Below are positions 50,947 to 63,719 of a stretch of DNA of 64,000 nt, one piece after another. The number at the start of each line of letters is the position of its first letter. The first letter of the stretch is position 1. The notes under the pieces were generated by a model. It was given only the letters and a program-made list of their open reading frames with translations. It searched no databases and was not told the origin of the DNA. The DNA is from Tetmemena sp. SeJ-2015 (taxonomy: Eukaryota; Ciliophora; Spirotrichea; Sporadotrichida; Oxytrichidae), in assembly GCA_027382625.1 (NCBI GenBank), contig JAJKFJ010022279.1, positions 62,001 to 126,000 of the forward strand, read 5' to 3'. A program made the translations under genes and the position numbers.

Positions 50947-53234
50947 ATGTTAAAAACAGAGGGCGATGAGTTGAATGACACAAACTACTATTTCAACAGG
51001 AGTCAAGGAATAGAACGATCAGGTCTCAATTAAGAACAGTAAGAGAAAATGCAGAGGTTCGAAGAGAATTTAAATGAGCAGATAGACAGAACCTTATAAA
51101 AGGCATCAAGGGCTTTTGAAGTCAAACTTAAAGCGTAAGTCAAACATTTTGCCTACCAGAAGGCTTTAAATAATTTATAGGAAGAGGAGAAAATAGAAGA
51201 CTCAAAGTTTTGAAGAACAGGAGACTGCCATAAATAGGCAATTGAAATTTCTGGATACGATTATTGCTATAGTAGCAGTGGTAATAGGAGTTGTTACTTA
51301 TAATGAAGGGGAAGTAGCTATAGCTTATAATAACTACACAGTCACAGAAGAAACGACTTCTCTAGATGAGAATAATAATATCTAAACCACTGAGGAGCAA
51401 GTAGTCAAATACAACATTACCTATATTTCAAATTCACAAACAGATCGATATAGAATGGCTATGGTTTTCTTTACTTTCATCTTAGGTAAACTCTTTCTTT
51501 ATTTTTATTTTCAAATTTAGATGTTCTCATTTTGATAAGGTATCAAAGAGTATTGAAGAAGATGAAAGCGTTGAGGTTGATTCCTCCCAAGGCTAATTGT
51601 TGGAAAGCAGGTTTGATTCCTAAGCTCTTTCTTGAGTTAATTATTTGCTCCACTATTTCTCCACCTGGAGTGGACTTTACTTTTAGCGGTACAATTGATG
51701 GCGGTCGCTACCAATATAGAAAATATAATGTTTTGTTGCATATTAAATTAAAAAATAGTTTTGATTCAGTGATGAACATTATTGCACTCGTCAAGAGCTA
51801 CCTCATAATAAGAATTTACTGGCACTACTGCTCTTGGAACACTAATTCAGCAAAGCAAACTGCTAAAAGAAATGACCACAAGATAAATAAACACTTAAGT
51901 ATTTTATTTAATAATATTTAAGATTGACCTACTTTTCGCTGTAAAAAGTGAACTTAAGTACAGACCTTTTGTGATGGTAGGATTCATAATGACTGTTTCT
52001 ATTTTCTATCTGGGATTTATAATACGTAAAGTTTTAGTATTTTTTGAATCTGAATATGTAATTCATGAATGAGTAATAGGTTACTTGCGAATTGTAAGCT
52101 AAAGGGTAATTTAATAGTGAATTTAGATCATTTGTAAACCCAAATGGGGATGATAACGTTGATAAATTCAAGCCAATTCTGAACTCAGCTTGGCTGACTA
52201 TAATTACAATGACTACAGTAGGATACGGTGATCTATATCCTTAGACCTTTTTCGGTAGAACCTTTGGGGTGTTCTCTTTCATAGTAGGAAATGTTCTGAT
52301 ATCGATCAATATCAATTTTGAATGATAATTAATAATATTTGATCATTGTGGTTGTACTTGGGAATGAGACTAATTTCCAACCAGCAGAAGCCAAAGCATA
52401 CAACACTCTGAAGAAACAGATGGCAGTGGATAGAGCACAAGGCAGAGCAGCAGATGTGGTTAGAACTGCGCTCAGACTTGCAAAGAGCAAGTAGAGGAGA
52501 GACGGCCGCAGCTTCTCCCTCAGATTCATCTACTACACTTAGCTCAAGACCTAAATCAAGCTCTACAAGAATGGATATTGATTGATGTTGAGTGCTTATT
52601 TAAATGTGAGCAAACAAGCAGACAGCCACACGCTGCCAGCAGCCACTCTGATTTAGCAGATGATAAACAAGCACACTGAAGATATGGAGACCATAAAAGA
52701 GGCTTATGAAGAAGCTCCCTCTATCTCCCTTAGATTGGAGAATCTATAGGACAGAATAGATAGGATGGATAGAGCAATGAGTCGCATTAGCAATATCGAG
52801 CGAAGAATGGCGCTTTTCTTCATAGAGCTAAATAATAAGGTATATGAGCAGGAGAAGAAGTTGAAGGAAGTGGAAATACAAAAGAAGATCATAGAGTAAG
52901 AGAAGAGCTCAGACAAGATGAAGAGGAAGAACAGAGGGAGAGAGAAAGGTAGTCAAATTAGAACGGAGGAGGTGGAATGACTAGTGGGGCTTCTCTCAAT
53001 GCAAATTAAGGAAGGATCAGACTTAGAGACAGCAGTGAATCGTCTTTTGAAATAAGGGGAAGGAGATTCGAACAGTTCTAGCCCACAAATAAGTCTCGCA
53101 GTCCTGATGAAATGGCATCCAAGAAATTAACCTTTAGCAAGCCAAAAACTTCACTTACTTTAAAATTAATACAATTTTAGCTTTAAACTTCTTAGATTTA
53201 GAGTCCAATAGGATTCACTTTTTAAGATTTTTGA
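50947..53234 (+). CDS. SK-type calcium-activated potassium channel
   Basis: The ATG at 50947 gives MLKTEGDELNDTNYYFN and a cytoplasmic coiled N-terminus. Six membrane helices follow: S1 LDTIIAIVAVVIGVV (about 51250), S2 MAMVFFTFILDVLILI, S3 KLFLELIICSTISPPG (about 51630), S4 NIIALVKSYLIIRIYW (about 51775), S5 FVMVGFIMTVSIFYLG (about 51970), the pore TIITMTTVGYGDLYP (about 52200, K+-selectivity filter) and S6 TFGVFSFIVGNVLIS. The stretch after S6, NFQPAEAKAYNTLKKQMAVD then VVRTALRLAKSK, matches the calmodulin-binding region of SK channels. A coiled coil and a Ser-rich tail follow (SASLNANQGRIRLRDSSE), ending at TGA 53232-53234. The intron at 51486-51520 is in frame; other gaps are at about 51720-51750, 52030-52180 and 52310-52350. 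An extra T in the run at 51208-51211 breaks the frame and looks like a base error. Confidence 0.82.
51486..51520 (+). other. Intron in K+ channel gene (35 bp)
   Basis: GTAAAC...AATTTAG. Splicing joins FFTFIL to DVLILIRYQRV inside helix S2 without a frame change. Confidence 0.75.
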
Positions 53235-53299
53235 AAAGGCTTTTGATTTTCAATAAAATTATTATTCATGAATGAGTGAGAGATACTAGAGATTAATGT

Positions 53300-55978
53300 T
53301 GAGAAATCAACTTATATGCGGAAGATCCAGAGGATAAGTATTTTAATAGCCAGATAAATGAGTCCGATGGAGAGGAAGAAGGCAAGGAAAATATTCAAAC
53401 AGAGCCAAATATATATTAAAGCAGAGACAAAAAGAAAAGCAAGTCCAAAGATAGGGCCAAAGTAATTAAATAATTAAGAGTATACATTTTATCTTAGGGA
53501 TTATTTTCAGGCATTAAGATTATATATTAAACTATGAAAAGTCTTAACTACAGATAAGGAATAGACTCTAATGAGTCCACAACTTCAGCTTATTGCTTGC
53601 AAAGATCTAGAGTAACAAAAACTATGGTCTGAACTTTAGCAGTGCTCTTCCAAAAGCTACTTGGTATTATCTTTATGCAAACTATTTCAGAAATAACCTA
53701 AACACGGATCTCTATATATCTGAGGAACAGCCATATCACTAATAAACTACCAATTTTAATAGATTTAGTATTTTTAAGTCACAGATTAAAGTTGCTGAAG
53801 AGCAAAGGACAGAGCTAGCAATCGAATACTTTTGATCAATAGATTTAACGAAACTTTGAAATTTACCATTTGAAAAGCTTTCTAAAAAGAGGGCGTTAGT
53901 CTAATGAAAATGACTAAGAAAAGGAAGAGAAAGAGGATGATTTAAGCGAGGAAGCATAGACTGACTAGCAAGACATTGATGAGTTAAATACACACAAAAA
54001 ATGCATTTGTATGTTTTCATTATGATCTCAAGATTTTAGAACTTAGTCTAGATGAGGATCAGCTTTATCTCTAAGTATATGGGCATGCAAAAGGAAAGAG
54101 AAATCTAAAGTCTATTTCCACAGCAGACAGGAAAAACTTCGGCAGATCCAGAGCTGATGGCATCGCCTAGAATTCTTCTATCACCCAAGACGATTCCAAT
54201 AAACTATAATAACCTAATCTTGAATAAATTAAGGCTTAAATTTTCAGTGTTAAGAAGCAACACCAAAAACGTCAGATTAGCATATCGAGCTGCTTCGGTC
54301 GTTTGTGTTAACCTTGCGGCAACATTAAGGGCAAGCGTTATCAAAGCAAGGCATAAAACACCTCTGCTAACACCAGCATCTCCAACAATAAAAAAGACTG
54401 CAATGTCAGGCCAGGATACCACTGCTCACACCAGAGCTAATCATATTAAATTATCAAATTATATAATTCATTTGCAATTGGGAAGACAAGTAATCCCATA
54501 AAATATAAGTATTGAGTAGTATATTATCAGTATTAATCCAGAATAGCTTTGAGAGAGTGTAAGATGCAGATCAGATGCAAGATCCTTATCAATTGGGTAG
54601 TGGAAGACCCATCGACAGTAATAAAGGTTTGAACTCTTCTCGCTAATTAGGAGAACAAAGGCAATTGATTTAGCGAATCCCTACTAATGATGACATCGGA
54701 TCCACTATCAGAAAGAGCAATCCTTTTGGAGTCAGAAACCAGATAGGCGAACAGACTTAAAAATGTATTATCATTTAAGTTAAATAATTAAGACTTAAGA
54801 GAGTTAAAGCAATCTCAGTGAGTAGAGAAACACAATAGTAGACCTCAAGATATTAAGAAGAGAAATCACGAAATAGCAAGCCAAAGTTAAAGATAGCCAG
54901 AGGGCTCGCTCGAATACGGATCGCTATAAGTCCCAAAATATCAGAGTCAGTTTTAGCAAGTTATGAATGGAAATTACCCTCACGCCAACAATCTTAGTAA
55001 CCTTGAGAGTAGCAGGATTTTATTATAAACAAATAAAAAAAGAAAAAATCGAGACTTTGAAATTAAGTTTTATTGGTAATAAGAAAAGGATTAGCTTATT
55101 TTTATTAGAATTTTTTATAATTTAAAGAAAGAATATTTTGAGGAACTTTGAAATTTCTCTATTCAAGGATTACAACGGAGAGCCAAGAGGAAGAGAAAGT
55201 TCTGCCTTTAAGGAACTACAACATATTGGGTCATCTGCCAAGCAGTAAAGAGAAGAATAGTTAGGCTATGAAGTCCATCATAGTCAGATCATTTTGTATC
55301 AATTAATTGAGAGAATTTGACAAAAAATTTTGTTTTTGCAGGTGGTAAATGATGATGAGGAAGAAGAACTTAAGTTAAGAGACAACTAAAATCAGGAGAA
55401 TTTAATGTCAAGCATGCATTACCCTCCGCCCTCAAGGGCTTCTCGCTCTCTCAAACTATTAAGAAAACATCCTATGGAAGACCTCCTCTTCCTCAAAGCA
55501 GCAAGTCCAATTATTCTCACAATGAGAATTGCTCAATGTTTCTTTTATGGATTAATGAGAGGAAGGACAGTGAGATAAGTATCAAGAGTAGCTCTGCTAG
55601 TTTGGGGATGGGTGAAGGTGGCCACACTGCAAGAGAGAAACTGAAAGATATAGATAAGAAGAGACTCATGCAGCAGACTTCAGAATCTAAGCCACACAGA
55701 ATAACTTTAATTACTCTCTATTTAAATTGGTTTGAAGTTCAGGCTCCAAGGATAAATTAAAGCCTGAGAAGGAAGAAGGCAATAAGAATTGTTTAATTTT
55801 CTGACGAAATATAGCTATTATGTAAATCACTTACACATCTGTAATAAATTTTCTATAAGCTAATCAATGCAGCTATTAGGGATATGATTTTAATCTTTGA
55901 TAGTAACTTAAAATTAGATTTCATAAAAGTTGTCAAGATATTATTAGATTAAATTTTAATTAATAATCAAAATGTTTG
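53300..55978 (+). CDS. Low-complexity protein of unknown function
   Basis: Several plus-strand coding pieces in the ciliate code: LYAEDPEDKYFNSQINESDG (about 53310), NFSSALPKATWYYLYANYF (about 53635), and a Cys-containing piece SSCFGRLCQPCGNIKGKRYQ (about 54285) followed by CNVRPGYHCSHQS. Then come DPYQLGSGRPIDSNKGLNSS (about 54580), SLFKDYNGEPRGRESSAF (about 55155), and a terminal acidic/basic part (SSASLGMGEGGHTAREKLKD, about 55600). AT-rich gaps separate them. The CFGRLCQPC...GYHC cluster might bind metal, but no family is recognised. Pieces could belong to more than one gene. Confidence 0.5.
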
Positions 55979-55980
55979 AC

Positions 55981-56545
55981 TAAAATGAAAGAAAAGCAGA
56001 AACGGAGAGTGCATATACTTTTCTCGCTATGAAATATACTTAATTCAGTGGTAAAATCTTAAAACCAGCAATAAACCTATAATTCATTAAAAAAAGCTTT
56101 TGAGCTTTTTCATATTTAGATTGTAGTGACTACTCTCTAATTTCAAACTTAGAATCTACAAGAAACTGTTTCATTATTAAAAAAAGCTTAAGGATGCAGA
56201 GGCAGGAATTTTAATGATGAAACTAAGCTTAATGTTTGACATTTTTCAGAATTAAGCCAAATTAAGATAATACATCCTGATAAGTTTTTTAAAATTTTAA
56301 ATTTAGACTAAGGGAATTCTGGGGATGGTTTGGGAATGTATGAATAGCTAATTGTACTATCTGCCTCATAACTAGACTTTTCGAATAAGGAGAAGAAGAT
56401 TAAGGAGGCCTAAAAATAAAACAAATTTAAACATTCAAAAGGGAATTCGCAAAATCCTAATAAAATAAAGAGTACCATGTCAACTTTAAATGAAGACAGT
56501 CTAAATAAATAGCAAATACCTCGCAGGTATAAACAGCTCTGAATA
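55981..56545 (+). pseudogene. Decayed tandem copy of the following gene segment
   Basis: 56041-56430 aligns by eye with 56818-57331 but is about a quarter shorter because of many small scattered gaps. Shared anchors include the TAATTCAGTGG start and the end stretch around GGAGAAGAAGATTAAGGAGG (56389-56408 versus 57289-57308). The middle frame is broken. After the shared part, its own 3' end reads openly (HSKGNSQNPNKIKSTMSTLN, then QIPRRYKQL and TGA at about 56541), unlike the neighbour. Options are a decaying paralogue, a duplicated germline segment, or badly corrected long-read sequence. Confidence 0.6.
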
Positions 56546-56713
56546 AATTGTATTTTAGAAATGATGATTTACGCTAATGTAATCGTATCTTCCCTATATT
56601 ATTTATTAATTTTTGATCTTCAATAAAATAGACTTAATTTTGAACTTCTTAAGTAAGTATAGGAGGATAGTTTAATTTGATGATTTAATAATTTGCAATT
56701 TAATTCTTAAGAA

Positions 56714-57510
56714 AATGTTGCATGCAATCAAACCACTGATAATGGACAGACTGAGACAGAAACGCCTTTCAGCTGACTCAGTATAGTTTAATGAAGCGCC
56801 TCCTCCAAGATATCTCTAATTCAGTGGCACTACTACTCCTTAAAATCCAGCTAATAACAATGAGTAATTCATTAAAATAGGAAACTTAAATATAGAGAAT
56901 TGTTTCTATATTTAGATTGGTGAGTGACTACTCTCCTAATTTTAGACCTTAGAATACTAAGGGCAAAGGAAATGCTGTTTTCATGGCTCAGTCTACCAAA
57001 AATAAGAAGCTTAAGAAGCCTAACTAGACAGAGGCTGGCTCCACTATTCTTAATGATGAAGACTTAGATGGCTTAATGTTTGACTATTTTATAATGAAAA
57101 AAATTAAGCCAAATATGAGAATAATTTAGTCATCCTGATAAGTTTTTTTTAAAAATATTTTTATAATTTAAGACTAAGGGAATTCTGACGATGGGTTTGG
57201 GAATGGTGATGAATCGAGCTAAGTTGTACTAAAGTCTGCGCTTACAATAACTGGGCAGACTTTGATTCAGCGAATAAAGGAGAAGAAGATTAAGGAGGCC
57301 TAAGAATAAAACTAAATTTATCCTATTCTATTGTATATTACAGAATAGAGTTTGAAACAGTAATTTCAAATCCTTGACAAGATAGAGCACATGGAGCAAC
57401 TACATCCCAAAGCAGCGCAAATGTTTTTAGACGAGGCTGCCAAGAGAGGCATCTTCAAACCAATCAGCGACAGGAAAAGCTCAATCATGTAAACTTAAAC
57501 TTAACTTAAA
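56714..57510 (+). CDS. Unknown protein, intact copy of the tandem pair
   Basis: The ATG at about 56714 gives MLHAIKPLIMDRLRQKRLSA and NEAPPPRYLQFSGTTTPQNP. After an intron- or IES-like insert (about 56919-56944) come GKGNAVFMAQSTKNKKLKKP and TILNDEDLDGLMFDYF. Then an AT-rich break, GNSDDGFGNGDESSQVVLKS and LIQRIKEKKIKEAQEQN (about 57280). A last part reads ILDKIEHMEQLHPKAAQMFL and DEAAKRGIFKPISDRKSS (about 57370-57490). Charged and helical towards the C-terminus; family not recognised. It may continue into the next entry. Confidence 0.5.
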
Positions 57511-57539
57511 AATCACCACTTACTAATTGTCATTTTTAC

Positions 57540-60500
57540 AAATCAACTGTTCAATCTCTCAACACCAGTCTTACCAACACTCAATATAGGGATTACCTGA
57601 ACAAGTCCACTTATATTACATAAACATTCTAGTAGTTTTAACTTATTTGGATGGACACCCTTAGTCAGCCACCCCTCATCTCCAATATTTTATTGCTATC
57701 TGACAATTTCATAGCAAACAACAAGAAAGCAAGCAACTGCCGCTTAAAGCACCAGAGCAACTCCCCTTTTGTCTTAAAAATTTAACAACAGTCTCATGAT
57801 TAGAAAGAAGCAAAAGCTGGCCAGTTTCATAATAGTTGACCTAGATGAAAAGAAAACTCAAGACAAGAGATTCGACTACTACATGGATAAACTCAATGAT
57901 GAAGAATAAAACTATCATAGTTATCTCATCATCATTATTTGTAAGTGTTGAATAAAAGCAAGGATAGAAGCAAAGCCAGAAATCTTCAAGAGTTGCTACT
58001 TCTGTGCAGAATTTCAAAGGCTCTCTCAAGTTTAAATTCGATCAGCTTATGTATTTTAATCATTTTAGCTGTAATCTAGACAATAAGATCCTGCTAAAGA
58101 CTATCAGCATAGCTATCATTCAGGCATCTAGCTTTTTATAGATATGAAACTTGTGTTTTTTATTCTGTGGAAGCTGAGCATCTAAAACTAAGCTCAAAGT
58201 TAATATCAATAGCCAAAAGCCTCAGGTCAGAACCAGTTTAACTTTTTGCAAAAAAACAACTTGACGTCTAGACAGCTCTAGAGCCAGCAACAGTCTCATC
58301 TTACAAGCGATTTGACAGGAGACTAGAAAGGCTCTCAAATGAAAGATAGAGTTAGATAAATATTTTATTCCCTTTACTTATACTCAATAAATTACACAAA
58401 AAAGTTTACATTCTGGAGCAGAGCTCTCCGATAATCTCAGATAAATAATAAATAGCTCCTCAAAACTATCTGCAGCTTTAATACTCGGAATAGCCACCAT
58501 TAGGGATGTCGCCTCGTCATGCCTAGCCAGAATTTGGAGTGAGAACGAACTCCAAAAATGAATTCTTGGACCAGTATAGCGAGAGAAACATTTTGTCAAA
58601 CACCCCAAGAGATAGATAGAACTCCCAAAGGAAAATGCCTTTGCCGAGAGAGTCTAATGTATAATTTAATATGTTTTCGGCTCACTAGCGGCATAATCCA
58701 AGTTCAGTTAAAAGTTAAGGAGCAAATAAAACCAGCTGCCTCTATTACAGATCGACTAGAAGTAATCTCTGAAGGTAAAATTTAACTATTATTTTAAGGT
58801 GGGTCCACAAATGAATTCATTGAACCCATTTCAAGATAAAAGGAAAATCAATTCAGACTCTTTGGCCCCACAACATCAATACTCAGCCTTCTAAAACTCT
58901 CTGAGCTTGCAAATAGCTCAAATAAATGAAGATGCTTAACTCCTATAAAAGAGACTGCAAATATTCCAAAAGCTTTAAAAACAGTAGTATATGCAAAATT
59001 CACTTCTTGAAGTTACTAACAAGCCTTTTTAAGAGCTGTTCAAAAAGATGTGCTCTACTAATTTTTATCAAAACCAAAGTTCTTTAAGTCAAAATTAATC
59101 TCAGTCAACTCAGAGTCAAGTGTAGTCACCAAGGTTAAATAAGAATGAACCTAAAAATGAAAAACCAAGTCAGCAAGTCACACCAAATATACAAGTAGGT
59201 TCCTTGCAACTAAGTCAATAGCCTTTAAATATATTTAAGCCTACTTTAGCCCAAAATTAGAATATCTTATATGTACTGAAGAATCTTCGCCTCTCTAAGT
59301 AGAATTTCAAGAACACAATTCTGAAGAGATATGGAAAGTCTTTAGCTGACAGAATCATGCAAATTTTTGAGAGTTACAATAAAAGTCTTCATAACATTGA
59401 ACTATCTTAGTACATCGAGCTTTTAAACTGTGCTTTCTTTAACTAAGTCAGCTATTTCAGCAGTTCATCACAAAGCAATCAACAAGCTTAATTTATGAAT
59501 GTAAGGTTTATTTTGAAGCTCCTAATGTGTATAAGTTGATGTTTTAAATCCTAGACATAGGGAATAAGGGGTTCGTTTGTGAACATGACATTTTCCAAGT
59601 GATGTGGGCACTGTCGTATGATTCTCTTATGATTGGTTAACCTGAAGATTCCTCTAATTAAAAGCGCTAGAGCAATTAAGATTATGAAATATTGTATGCT
59701 CAATATTGATTCATTGGATTTGTAAATGCGAATCCCCATCTTTAAAAGCAGCAGCTATTGTTCAGCAATTCATACCAGCACACCATAAACATTTCCATAA
59801 ACTACAAGGACTATTTACCTCAGGCAAAGAGCTCAGTCTTTTTAGAATGCTTTGAGAGAGATCTCAACGTTATCTTCAAGGAAATGGAAAAAGTTCACTT
59901 ACTAAGTCGCCATCAAAATAAGGAGACACGCACCTCTTCTATAAGGTTTTATTATAATTGCTCTTTTAATTTCCAGCACTCAACCTACTCCCTTATGCTA
60001 GTTATTCGAATGCAAAGAAAGGCTCGTAAGTCAAATAAGCAAATCAGAATAATCACCAGGCTTCTGATGACTCGGATACTCATAGCTAGGGAACGGCTTC
60101 AAGGAAAAAAAATCAATTGCAAGTTGGTGCTAAAAAGTCAAAGCATCCCTCAAGCTTGCCTGTAAGCCTCAGTCCATAGAGAGTTGTACAAAAAGATGTT
60201 AGAATGAAGAGAATCTTCGAGTAAATCTATGAAAGTGCTCAGAGTAACTTTAACAATATAGAAAATGCACCAAAGACGAATGTCAATCAACAACTACTCA
60301 ATTCATTTGTATTAGAGTTTGTTTTTCAAACCAAAATAATTAAATTAATTCAAGCATAAACTCGTATGTGACTGCTTTTGCGCACTCAAATCCAGTTCAA
60401 TAATAGTTAAAAGAGAAGAAAGAGTAAATTATGTCCAAGAATCACATCATTCAGAATCTTATGAGCAAATAAGAAGCTGAAAAAGTTTGCAAGTAACTCA

Positions 60501-61721
60501 CATTTATCCAAACAATTATATTTCCATTTGAGCAGTTTCTGAAGATCCCTTTCTAAGGAGAAGTCCCACAACTTATTGAGGATCTATTTCATCTTCTTAC
60601 AACTCTGAGTCTAAAAAAGGCAGTTGAAAGAGCACAAGGATCTTCACTAATTATACCATCAAGCGCAATATTTCCTCCAGGTGGGATTTCTAAACTTCAA
60701 AAACTTTAAAAATCCACGAGAAGGAAAGACACTACCACAAACTTCTAATTAATATTATCACAAGTAGATGGCTAGGATATGAAACTGGTGAAAAGGATTT
60801 AACAGTTCTAAAGAATCTTATAAACTTTTGATAAGTAAACAGTAAAGTAATTGTCTAAGTCATTCAAACTACTAGCTTAAAACAGGTCTTTAACTGATGA
60901 AAAACTTTAAATGTTCATCACTAAGGAATCGCTAGTTTCTAATTTTAAGAAAGTCTTCATGGCTAGCAACGAGTCTCTCGCTCTCAGACTTTACAACATT
61001 TTCAGTGAAGGAGTGAATATGAAGCGAATATATCTACCAAAGTTCATAGTGGCCTTATCTCCTCTCTTTAGTGGGAACATCATTCTTAATCATGGATAAT
61101 TCAAATGATTCTAATTTTTGAGTTTAATGATTGACCGAAACTACTTTATTTTTAGGTATTGGACGGCGATAACGATTAACTGATTCAGTCTAAGGACATT
61201 TCTGACATAATGCTGAACCTTATTTAATGTCCCACAACAGAAGATGGGATAAAGCTGTGTACATGCACTCTCTATGAGGAAATGCAGATCTTCTATAAGA
61301 CTTTTGTGGAGACAAACTTATTGACTTACAAGGTTAAGAAACTCGAAATAGATTTCATATTCTTCATCACCCAAGTTTCCTCATCGTGTCTCATTGAAGA
61401 ACTAATTGACAAGCTAGGCATGATTCATCTAAACGGATTAATAATCTTTTTGCTTTAATGAGGAATGTGAGACCTTCTATCTTCAGTCATGAGCCAGCTG
61501 ATTAAAAAAGGCTTAGCAGAATGCATAAAGCGGATTTAGAACTCGCTAATGAGGAATTAATTAGGCTTAAGAAGAAGGGATTCCTTACAGAGTGCTATTA
61601 GGCTCGATAGCGATAAGCCTGGAAAGAGAAGATTCTATTCAAAACAAATTTAAATTCTTAATTGTGCAACAATTAACTCGTTCACTAATAAATATAAAGA
61701 TTTTCATAGTTATTGAATTGA
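57540..61721 (+). CDS. Gln/Ser-rich protein with EF-hand-like C-terminal half
   Basis: Coding pieces run in order: STVQSLNTSLTNTQYRDYLN (57543), IRKKQKLASFIIVDLDEKKT (about 57800), and NEFLDQYSERNILSNTPRD (about 58560). Next are a long Gln-rich stretch QLLQKRLQIFQKLQKQQYMQ (about 58940), SYQHTINISINYKDYLPQ (about 59760), and EKVCKQLTFIQTIIFPFEQF (about 60480). The C-terminal half resembles EF-hand proteins: LRLYNIFSEGVNMKRIYLPK (about 60980), then, after an intron-like gap, VLDGDNDQLIQSKDISDIM (about 61155). There D-G-D-N-D supplies calcium-ligand positions 1, 3 and 5, but position 12 is Asp, not Glu. A basic helical tail ends at TGA 61719-61721. Calcium binding is inference; a single-gene structure over 4 kb is likely but unproven. 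Confidence 0.5.
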
Positions 61722-61783
61722 TAATAAAATATTTTCTTAATGGAATAAATATTTTGCTTTTCCTTAATTGATTTATATTGGAG

Positions 61784-61903
61784 ATGACTATGAGTGGAAA
61801 TGAGAGAGGTGGGGGAAGTCGTGGAGGGGGAGACGATTAGACGAATGGAGATGAAGCAGACTCTTATCAATTGAACAACACTATAGATGGGACTACAATA
61901 TGA
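61784..61903 (+). CDS. Short Gly/Asp-rich ORF, 39 residues
   Basis: ATG at 61784 to TGA at 61901-61903, with a tight Gly/Asp composition (MSGNERGGGSRGGGDD) and no IES. It could be a tiny protein or a first exon. No family recognised, and chance is possible. Confidence 0.3.
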
Positions 61904-62044
61904 TTAGTTTAATATTGCTCTTGAGTAAATTAGAAATATCTAGCTTTAATTCTATTTCACAGTTAATTCTTAAGAGAGGAGAAGAACGAGCTTATCATTC
62001 CACTAATTGGCTTCTTCTTATCCTCCTACACCTTTATGTTATTT

Positions 62045-63390
62045 TCATTTATCAGTTTATTCAAAAATAATATCTCTTTAAAGCTTATTCAATCTGTCCA
62101 GGAAATTATCTCCAAAATCTTTATTCAAGCTGCCCAATTCTTGCGTTTCTCTTACTGTGTTATTTAAATCCAAGATAGTGTTATCTAGTTCTCTCCCCAG
62201 CTCAAGTTACTGCTATCTACTTTCTGAAGCGAGGGGGATTATATTCAGTTAGTTCTAATTAAAGAAGTAGAGGCCGACTTGGGGCTCGTTAGCCTAAAAA
62301 TGAGAAAACACATAAGCTTTGTTAATACAAAATAATGAATGCTAATTTGTTGGAGATGATTGCTGCCTCTTATTTCAGATCTTCTAAAACATCGCTGCTA
62401 TCCATGTTTTACTATTTATTTTTAACTTATAATTACTCTACTTCATCTTTTAAAGCAAATGATATAAGTTGATACCGTCACAGAAATTATCTTAGATGGT
62501 GCAGTCCTTTATAATCAAATCCTTCCTGTGGTAATTAATTATCTCCAGTCCATGCATCTAGTTCATCTCTATTGTGCATTCTTCAATCCTACTTTTTGCA
62601 TCTTAAATGACAGGCTACTTACTCCTAGACTTTCTATAGGCTTCAGAAGCTTCACTCTTGCTTGGGGAAGGGGTCAAGCTGGGACGGTTAGACAGTAATT
62701 AACCTTGAGTATGTAAAGGCTAGTAATCGAAAGGGGAGCAAGCTGGCTTCAAAGCACAAGCGCAAACCACAGTATCAGAGTCAAGCTTTCTCTAATTGAT
62801 GTAGATTCCAGAATCTTTATTCTCCTTAAATAAGCACTTTTTGATTGAATAGCCTCCGAACACATTATAAATCCTAAAATTCTTTAAATTATTGAGCTCA
62901 AGTCCATTTCTTTTGCTCTAAGTAACTTCACAACCAGTGAGTTTGATCATATGATCTGATTTGATTTTCTTATTGGGTTAAACTTATTTACCTATCACTC
63001 CTTAAGCACCTTATGAATTCATGTTACTTTCTCTATTTTCAAACCTACCTAAGATTTCTCCAGCTATATTTTCGAATTTGAGAGCAGACTGGCCCATACA
63101 TCTCTAAAATTTGCTGTCCTTAATGTTAATTTTGAGTCTTTAGCATTCGCCCTCTTGCCCTACAACTTGTACTCCAATTCCAAAGCATTTCCTGAAAGTG
63201 CAACCAATTATCTCCACCAGTCTTTAATTAGATTCTGGACCTCCTCTTCTGTTAGTTAAAGGGGAAGAGTTTTGAGAGGCGTTAGTATAACGAAGTCGTG
63301 AGACTTCTTGATTCTGAATAAGACTCACTGCTGCTCTGTAGGAATCATGAGAGCAGCTTTTCTTAAAAATTGTGTTTGATATATCTTATC
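62045..63390 (-). CDS. Right-handed parallel beta-helix repeat protein
   Basis: A long minus-strand reading from about 63390 (TIFKKSCSHDSYRAAVSLIQ) carries successive coil repeats typical of PbH1/beta-helix proteins: EIIGCTFRKCFGIGVQVVG, INIKDSKFQRCMGQSALKFE, IKLTGCEVTQSKRNGLELNN and YSIKKCLFKENKDSGIYI. Then come RIEECTIEMNQMHGLEIINY and LIIKDCTIQDNFCDGINLYH. After an AT-rich gap (about 62345-62470) and an intron ending TTTTTAG, the C-terminus is ANEPQVGLYFFNQNQLNII and a charged helix (NTVRETQELGSLNKDFGDN), ending at TGA 62045-62047. F-box-11-like and carbohydrate-active proteins share this fold; no F-box or catalytic site is seen. The 5' end (upstream of 63390) is missing or behind an IES. 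Confidence 0.7.
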
Positions 63391-63719
63391 AGAGTTAGAT
63401 ACCAAATAATAGAGATATTAAAAGATTACATTCTTTTTTACCTGCCTTTTTTTCTGCAATTAGGATATGGGCAGGCTTAAAAATTTCAAAAAATTCTAAC
63501 TTTCGCTGAATTTTTGAAGTAGGATTGCTTATTTAAAAATTATATAAGCTCAGATGCAGTCAGGATCATTAAGGGATAGTCATTCGTTAATTTTCTCGGG
63601 ATCTCTAGAATTTAAGGAATAAATATATTCACTTAATACTGAGGTCATAACAAATCAACAAATGTTAATGATACTTAAGAATAGGGCGTTAAATTTAAAA
63701 ATTAATGAATTATTTTGTT

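Noticed and set aside
54204..54422. Hydrophobic minus-strand ORF
   Set aside because: Antisense to a plus-strand Gln-rich coding piece with a Cys cluster in the ciliate code, which fits the neighbours better.
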